64,000 nt of DNA from Rahnella variigena (GTDB taxonomy: Bacteria; Pseudomonadota; Gammaproteobacteria; Enterobacterales; Enterobacteriaceae). The stretch's first letter is position 1. Each line of letters starts with the position of its first letter. The translations under genes were made by a program, and so were the position numbers. Location: positions 4,650,001-4,714,000 of the forward strand of contig NZ_NSDJ01000001.1 of the NCBI RefSeq assembly GCF_003610915.1. The letters are read 5' to 3'. Shown here piece by piece: positions 59,153 to 64,000 of the stretch. Under the pieces are notes generated by a model. That model was not told the DNA's origin. It was given only the letters and a program-made list of their open reading frames with translations, and did not search any database.

Positions 59153-60379
59153 TTAGCCCAGATTAGCCAGGATCTGAAGGAGTTCAGACTGGGTTTTGAT
59201 GGTCTGCGAGTTGGACTGATAGTTGCGCTGATAGACGATCATGTTGACCATCTCTTTGCTCAGATCCACGTTGGAAGACTCAAGGCGGTTACCCAGCAGG
59301 TTACCCAGATTCCCGGTACCGGCCACGCCGGTAGAAGGCTGACCGGATTCCGGCGTTTCTGCCCAGGTGTTGTCACCTTTGGACGTCAGACCGCCCGGGT
59401 TGGTGAAGTTTGACAGCACCACCTGACCGATCAGCTGTGACTGACCGTTGCTGTAGCTTGCAATCACCTGACCGTTATCACCGACCATATAGCCGTTCAT
59501 CATACCCGGCGCGTAACCGGTGGTGGTCGGGCTGCCCATGTCCGTATCCGACGCCTGCTGGGTCATTCCGTCCATATCCAGATCGAAATTCAGCGGTGCG
59601 CCGCCGTTATAACCGGCACCCTGAATGCTTAATTTCGCCGGGTTGGTGGTCAGCTGACCTGCGGTATCGAAAGATAAACCGAGTTCCTGATAGACCGGCT
59701 CACCCTGATCATTCAGATTTGGCGAGGTGGTATCACTGGAATAGGCTTTCCATTCGTTGTCACCGGTTTTGACGTAATACACGTTAATGGTGTGCTTGTT
59801 ACCGAGGCTGTCGTAGGCATCCAGCTGAGTGACGGAGTTGTAGCTTTTATTATCCGCAGGGTCGAACGGGTTAGCGGTCTGATCGATGACCTTGCTGCCC
59901 GAATCCAGGTTGCCTTTCAGGGTACCGGCGTCAGAAGCGCGCGCGGGCATCTGACCATTTGGGATCTGAATCGGGCCGACAGCCGCACCCGGCTGAATGG
60001 CTGGCGGGTTTCCGGTGGCCTGATAACCGGTCAGGAACATGCCCTGGTTGTTGACGATATAACCGTTTTCGTCCTGTTTGAACTGTCCGTTACGGCTGTA
60101 GAAAATGCTGCCGGATTCACTGGCCAGACGGAAGAAACCGTTGCCCTGGATACCCATATCCAGATCACTGTTGCCCATCCCGAGTACGCCATCGCTGAAG
60201 TTCTGGTTTACTGAGGAAACCTGTACACCCATACCGATTTGAGAACCGGCAAAGACATCAGCAAACGCAATGGAGCCGGATTTGAAGCCCACTGTCTGGG
60301 AGTTCGCAATGTTATTACCGACCACATCGAGGGCCTGAGAAGCTGCGGTTAATCCGCTGAGACCTTGTGAAAAACTCAT
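59153..60379 (-). CDS. flgE: Flagellar hook protein FlgE
   Basis: 408-residue hook subunit. MSFSQGLSGLTAASQALDVV and VGNNIANSQTVGFKSGSIAF at the N-terminus; Gly/Asn/Thr-rich middle domains; MVNMIVYQRNYQSNSQTIKT and LLQILANLG at the C-terminus. 44 bp after flgD. The length is close to E. coli FlgE. Confidence 0.97.
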   Translation of the reverse strand: MSFSQGLSGLTAASQALDVVGNNIANSQTVGFKSGSIAFADVFAGSQIGMGVQVSSVNQNFSDGVLGMGNSDLDMGIQGNGFFRLASESGSIFYSRNGQFKQDENGYIVNNQGMFLTGYQATGNPPAIQPGAAVGPIQIPNGQMPARASDAGTLKGNLDSGSKVIDQTANPFDPADNKSYNSVTQLDAYDSLGNKHTINVYYVKTGDNEWKAYSSDTTSPNLNDQGEPVYQELGLSFDTAGQLTTNPAKLSIQGAGYNGGAPLNFDLDMDGMTQQASDTDMGSPTTTGYAPGMMNGYMVGDNGQVIASYSNGQSQLIGQVVLSNFTNPGGLTSKGDNTWAETPESGQPSTGVAGTGNLGNLLGNRLESSNVDLSKEMVNMIVYQRNYQSNSQTIKTQSELLQILANLG

Positions 60380-60423
60380 TGTTATTCTTCCTGAACACTA
60401 ATAAATGAAATATGAAGACCTGA

Positions 60424-61098
60424 TCACTCAATCAAATACACTTTGCCAATCGGCGCGGTTCCGTCCAGCCCCAGCTGGAGCTGAGCGCCGCCATTGGTGA
60501 AGGACACACTTTCAACGGTGCCTTTTTTCAGTGACGTGACTTTTGGCACACTGCCGTTTTCGTTGGAGGCGGTGAAAGTCACCTTAAAGATGCTGGTCTC
60601 ATCAACGGTCGGATCGGAGGGCTTAAAGTTATCCAGATCGTCCAGTGAATACTTATTGGGACCGGCTTTTGCCCCTTTCACATCCGCGGTATAGGCGTTG
60701 CCCTGCTCATCCGTCAGGGTGACGGTCACCTTGTCGGCATCCGAATCGAGGCTGAAGCCGAAATCTTTATTCCCGCCTTCTTTGTTGGAAACGGTCGAAT
60801 CGCCTTCGATATACACGGTGCGTCCGACCCATTGCGCGGCGTTCATCTGTTGCATGCTGTTGACGATCAGACCCACGTCACCCAGGGTGCTGTTAAGCTT
60901 CTCGACGCCCGCGGCGGTGTTAAATTGCGCCAGCTGAGAGGTCAGCTGGTTGTTATCCATCGGATTAGTGGGATCCTGGTTCTGCATCTGCGCAACCAGA
61001 AGTTCCATGAAACTCTGCGACAGGTCAGCCGCGCTGCTGCCCGTGCCTGTCGACGTCGGGGAAGATGAACCATTATTCATTACCGGTGAAACAGCCAT
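60424..61098 (-). CDS. flgD: Hook-cap protein FlgD
   Basis: 224-residue scaffold for hook assembly. Conserved N-terminal region DLSQSFMELLVAQMQNQDPT then NPMDNNQLTSQLAQFNTAAG, a Ser/Thr-rich leader before it, and a C-terminal immunoglobulin-like domain. 11 bp after flgC. Confidence 0.97.
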   Translation of the reverse strand: MAVSPVMNNGSSSPTSTGTGSSAADLSQSFMELLVAQMQNQDPTNPMDNNQLTSQLAQFNTAAGVEKLNSTLGDVGLIVNSMQQMNAAQWVGRTVYIEGDSTVSNKEGGNKDFGFSLDSDADKVTVTLTDEQGNAYTADVKGAKAGPNKYSLDDLDNFKPSDPTVDETSIFKVTFTASNENGSVPKVTSLKKGTVESVSFTNGGAQLQLGLDGTAPIGKVYLIE

Positions 61099-61109
61099 GG
61101 CGTTGTCCC

Positions 61110-61514
61110 TTATTGGCCCAGCGTTAATGTTTTCAACATCATCGATTTGGCCGTGTTCATCACTTCAACGTTGGCCTGATAACTGCGGGAGGCAGAAATC
61201 GTGTTCACCATTTCATTAACCACATTCACATTGGGCATGCGGACATAACCCTTAGCATCCGCCAGCGGATTTGACGGCTCATACACCAGACGATCCGGCT
61301 CATTACTTTCCACCACATCGCTGACGCGAACGCCGCCAATTTCCTGACCCGGCGCACTGTTCACCTGAAATACCACCTGACGGGCGCGGTAAGGCTGACC
61401 ATCCGGCCCGACGACGCTGTCGGCGTTGGCCATATTGCTGGCGCTGACGTTCAGACGTTTAGACTGGGCCGCCATAGCGGAACCTGAAATATCAAAAATA
61501 CTCATCGTAGACAT
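61110..61514 (-). CDS. flgC: Proximal rod protein FlgC
   Basis: 134-residue rod subunit. [20 protein letters not shown], then [20 protein letters not shown] and [20 protein letters not shown]; ends MLKTLTLGQ. The length equals the E. coli protein, which supports the ATG at 61514 rather than the one three codons later. Confidence 0.97.
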   Translation of the reverse strand: MSTMSIFDISGSAMAAQSKRLNVSASNMANADSVVGPDGQPYRARQVVFQVNSAPGQEIGGVRVSDVVESNEPDRLVYEPSNPLADAKGYVRMPNVNVVNEMVNTISASRSYQANVEVMNTAKSMMLKTLTLGQ

Positions 61515-61522
61515 GACAATAA

Positions 61523-61936
61523 TTAACCCTGGCCAATGACACTCATCATGCCTTTAATTTGCCCACCCAAAACGGTCAGGCTGGTCTGATATTTCATGTT
61601 GTTATCAGCAAAACTGATACGCTCACGATCCATATCAACAGTATTTCCATCAGCACTTGGCTGATCGGGAATACGATAAAGCAGCTGTCCGTTATCTATT
61701 GCTGGTGCCACAGCGGGAATATGCGATCCTGACGTTAATGACAAGGTCAGAGGACCCTGTGCCGGCGTATTTCTTTCCACCGCACTTTTTAACTGTTCAG
61801 AGAAATCAATATCCCGGGCTAAATATCCCGGCGTATCGGCATTAGCAATGTTAGAAGCCAATATATTCTGACGTTGAGTCAGTAAGCCCAGCGCTTCCTG
61901 CTGGAAACGTAGCGCATTATCGAGTTTATCAAGCAT
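61523..61936 (-). CDS. flgB: Proximal rod protein FlgB
   Basis: 137-residue rod subunit, first gene of flg[49 protein letters not shown] and [20 protein letters not shown] are the conserved segments. Transcribed divergently from flgA. Confidence 0.97.
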   Translation of the reverse strand: MLDKLDNALRFQQEALGLLTQRQNILASNIANADTPGYLARDIDFSEQLKSAVERNTPAQGPLTLSLTSGSHIPAVAPAIDNGQLLYRIPDQPSADGNTVDMDRERISFADNNMKYQTSLTVLGGQIKGMMSVIGQG

Positions 61937-62020
61937 GAAGAAACAACCCTCTGCCTTATGAAAATTAACTCATACATTCTATTGGCGAATGATTCAATTT
62001 TATACTGTGATGATATGACA

Positions 62021-62063
62021 AAAATAAGCGCATTTAGCGGGATGGATTTTTCGTGCTTATTTT
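62021..62063. promoter_or_regulatory. Inverted repeat in flgA-flgB spacer, candidate FlhD4C2 operator
   Basis: AAAATAAGCGC (62021-62031) and GTGCTTATTTT (62053-62063) form an 11-base imperfect dyad with a 21-base spacer in the middle of the 272-bp divergent region. The inner AAATA-GCG resembles FlhD4C2 half-sites and the AATAAGC arm seen between fliE and fliF, but the spacer is about one helical turn longer than usual. Confidence 0.4.
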
Positions 62064-62208
62064 CACAAAGCAATCCATTAAATTGGCATCACAAATTCGC
62101 GCATTTAACACGTTAATAAACGCAATTTCTGGCTTATACTTTGAGCCGTCAAAAGTTGTTGGAAAAGGGATCCGCCCTGCGTTATATAATATAAGGTCAG
62201 TACACATC

Positions 62209-62925
62209 ATGTTTTTCCCCCGCCCTCTTTATACTGCGGCAATTTCATTATTAAGCCTTATATTTTATTTATCCGCTTTTGATGCCATTGCCGCTACGCC
62301 GTCTGTTGAGACGCTTAAAACACACATTACTGCGCTGGTGAATAGCCATAATGAAAGACCGTCGGACAGCGCCATTACCCGCACCATAAAGATTCTGACG
62401 CCCGCTGAACAACTGTCATCCCTTTGCGCTACGCCGGAATTATCCGTAGCAGGCAACAACCGGCGTCTGACCGGGAATAAAAGCATCATTGCGCAGTGCG
62501 GAAACAAACGTAAATTTATTCAGATTTCAGTGCAGGCGCAGGGAACCTGGTGGACGGCTCGTCACGGGATTAAACCCGGCAGCGTGATTGATGCGAATGA
62601 TATTGAGCCGCGCAGCGGATCGCTGGACAGACTCCCCGCTGGGCTGATTTTCGACCGGGAGAGCATTGTCGGCCAGACCGCCACGCGCACTATCAATAAA
62701 GGCCAGCCGGTGGTGGAAAATCAGCTCCGCAAAGGCTGGTCTGTGGTTTCCGGCCAGGAAGTGGACGTGTTAGCCACCGGTGAAGGGTTTCAGATCCGCA
62801 TAAAAGCCAAGGCGCTGGACAGCGCCGCAGCAGGCCAGCCGGTGAGACTGAGCACACGTTCAGGGCAAATTGTGACCGGTACGGTGACCCCGGACGGAAA
62901 AGTGCATATTAATTTAAAAGAATAG
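62209..62925 (+). CDS. flgA: Flagellar P-ring assembly chaperone FlgA
   Basis: Periplasmic chaperone for FlgI, 238 residues, with a signal peptide (hydrophobic AAISLLSLIFYLSAFDAIAA). The C-terminal SAF domain has GSVIDANDIEPRSGSLDRLP, TATRTINKGQPVVENQLRKG and VRLSTRSGQIVTGTVTPDGK. The ATG at 62209 starts the signal peptide; the frame is open 52 codons further upstream, but that part matches nothing and lies in the divergent promoter region. Confidence 0.95.
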   Translation: MFFPRPLYTAAISLLSLIFYLSAFDAIAATPSVETLKTHITALVNSHNERPSDSAITRTIKILTPAEQLSSLCATPELSVAGNNRRLTGNKSIIAQCGNKRKFIQISVQAQGTWWTARHGIKPGSVIDANDIEPRSGSLDRLPAGLIFDRESIVGQTATRTINKGQPVVENQLRKGWSVVSGQEVDVLATGEGFQIRIKAKALDSAAAGQPVRLSTRSGQIVTGTVTPDGKVHINLKE

Positions 62926-62926
62926 C

Positions 62927-62953
62927 TTTAGTTATTTTGGCAGCCACCGATAT
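62927..62953 (+). promoter_or_regulatory. Sigma-28 (FliA) promoter of flgMN
   Basis: TTTAGTTA, 11 bases, ACCGATAT, in the 76-bp flgA-flgM gap. The -35 starts 2 bp after the flgA stop codon. As in E. coli, this would let FlgM be made from both the early flgA transcript and its own late promoter. Confidence 0.9.
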
Positions 62954-63001
62954 TTTAGATATACCGTGAGGTCACCAGAACAACGAATGTAGAGGAACAC
63001 C

Positions 63002-63301
63002 ATGAGCATCGACCGGACAATTCAACCTCTTTCAGTACCCGCTGTGAATGTGCAACAGCAGGATTTAAAAATGCGTCCGAAAGCCGCGGATATCAGCGCG
63101 GCACCGGTTGCAGCCAGCGAAACCTCAGGTACGCAAATTAAGCTGAGTAAAGTGACTCAGGCCATTCAGACAGACAGCTCACAGGATGTTGACTACGACC
63201 GTCTTGCAAAAATTCGCGCAGCCATGGATGCCGGTGAATTACAACTTGATACTGACCAGATTGCCAATGCGCTGGTCGAAGACATCTTTCAACTCTCATA
63301 A
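63002..63301 (+). CDS. flgM: Anti-sigma-28 factor FlgM
   Basis: 99-residue, largely disordered inhibitor of FliA that is exported once the hook is complete. It begins MSIDRTIQPLSVPAVNVQQQ. The C-terminal sigma-binding half, DYDRLAKIRAAMDAGELQLD then TDQIANALVEDIFQL, is well conserved. An AGAGGA ribosome site precedes the ATG. Confidence 0.96.
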   Translation: MSIDRTIQPLSVPAVNVQQQDLKMRPKAADISAAPVAASETSGTQIKLSKVTQAIQTDSSQDVDYDRLAKIRAAMDAGELQLDTDQIANALVEDIFQLS

Positions 63302-63318
63302 GTTCTGATAAGACATTA

Positions 63319-63768
63319 ATGAAAATGGAAAACTTACGTTCGGTTCTGCTAAAAATTCAAGATTCTCTGGGTGAACTGGAGGCTATTCTTGTCGAAGAAG
63401 CAAACCAATTAAGGCGGACGCAGATTAATCCTGTTTCCCTGCAAATTGTATCTGACAGCAAAAGTCAGTTGCTGGCGACGATCAGTCATTATGATGACCT
63501 GCGTAAGCAAATTGAAAAGCCGTTACATCTTTCTGCGCCTTATCATCAGAACGCAAGATTTGCATTGCTGTGGAAAAATATCACCAGGAAAGTCACTACC
63601 TCTAACGAGCTCAATAAAAAGATTTATGACTTGCTTGAAATGCATATTCAGAAAACTGAAAGCATTAAAAAACTGGTAAATGATGCTGGCACACCCACCT
63701 CACTTTATGGTCAGGAAGGTCAGTCTGCGACGCCTGTATCAGGAAAGGTTTATAATATCAGCGTGTAA
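63319..63768 (+). CDS. flgN: Flagellar export chaperone FlgN
   Basis: 149-residue helical chaperone for FlgK and FlgL. Leu-rich helices LRSVLLKIQDSLGELEAILV, and near the C-terminus PTSLYGQEGQSATP, the segment seen as PTLYGANGQT in E. coli. Either ATG at 63319 or 63325 could start; neither has a strong ribosome site. 17 bp after flgM. Confidence 0.93.
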   Translation: MKMENLRSVLLKIQDSLGELEAILVEEANQLRRTQINPVSLQIVSDSKSQLLATISHYDDLRKQIEKPLHLSAPYHQNARFALLWKNITRKVTTSNELNKKIYDLLEMHIQKTESIKKLVNDAGTPTSLYGQEGQSATPVSGKVYNISV

Positions 63769-63850
63769 CGGGATTATTAATAGCATTAACAAACTAACAA
63801 CTTATGTCCCCTAAATAAAAAATCTAAAAAACCACTCTGTTGTCTATTTT

Positions 63851-63878
63851 AGCTTCCTGTCGCGGGAAGCTTTTTTTT
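63851..63878 (+). terminator. flgMN rho-independent terminator
   Basis: AGCTTCC-TGTCGC-GGGAAGCT hairpin followed by a run of T residues, 82 bp after the flgN stop codon. The rest of the window (63879-64000) shows no gene I can support. Confidence 0.92.
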
Positions 63879-64000
63879 GTATTTTCCATCTCCTTAATAA
63901 GCGTCACTTCTGTTCGTTCTTCGGCCAATCTGTTTATCATTATTTCATCCCGAAAGCCGTTAAAATAGCCAGCGTAAAAATATGCGGAATTTTAAACAGG

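Noticed and set aside
63982..64000. ATG with six open codons at the right edge, a possible start of the next gene
   Set aside because: No ribosome site precedes it and too few codons are visible to recognise anything.

Overview
The window is a chromosomal segment of a peritrichously flagellated member of the Enterobacterales, probably a Yersiniaceae-type organism such as Rahnella, Ewingella or a relative. The order csrA-alaS-recX-recA-pncC-mltB is the standard enterobacterial one, and the flagellar and chemotaxis proteins are of the E. coli/Yersinia type, including FlhE, FliT, CheZ and an FlhDC master regulator. The genus is inferred from overall similarity; no marker here fixes it.

Layout. 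Bases 1-6906 (all minus strand) carry the housekeeping block: the 5' part of csrA, alaS, recX, recA with a near-perfect LexA box, pncC and mltB. Bases 7009-15587 (minus) hold a six-gene island of sugar- and protein-modification enzymes: a large methyltransferase-TPR-OGT glycosyltransferase, two DegT-type PLP enzymes, an ATP-grasp/HAD fusion, an FkbM methyltransferase and a WbqC-family protein. It lies between mltB and the end of the fliLMNOPQR-mcp block and is best read as a flagellin O-glycosylation locus. Its leader has an ops-like (RfaH) motif.

Bases 15826-63768 form one almost unbroken flagellar and chemotaxis supercluster. It contains mcp1; fliRQPONML; fliKJIHGF; divergent fliE; cheRBYZ-flhBAE (plus); fliDST (minus); two near-identical tandem flagellin genes (plus); mcp2, cheWA, motBA, flhCD and fliA (minus); mcp3-flgLK; flgJIHGFEDCB (minus); and flgAMN (plus).

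How it works together. FlhD4C2 should activate the hook-basal-body operons and fliA. FliA (sigma-28) then fires late promoters once FlgM is exported. Five promoters with the same architecture (TTTA-type -35, exactly 11 bases, CCGAT-type -10) are visible before fliC1, fliC2, fliD, flgK and flgM. The late genes supply filament, cap, hook-filament junctions and receptors, and the island probably decorates the exposed face of the two flagellins. No transposase, integrase, CRISPR array, rRNA or tRNA gene was seen.

The most interesting elements are the glycosylation island with its fused enzymes and possible RfaH control; the flagellin pair whose differences lie almost only in residues 188-272; two 17-bp-period tandem repeats in flagellar spacers; and a cluster of TGTCA/TGACA dyads upstream of flhDC.
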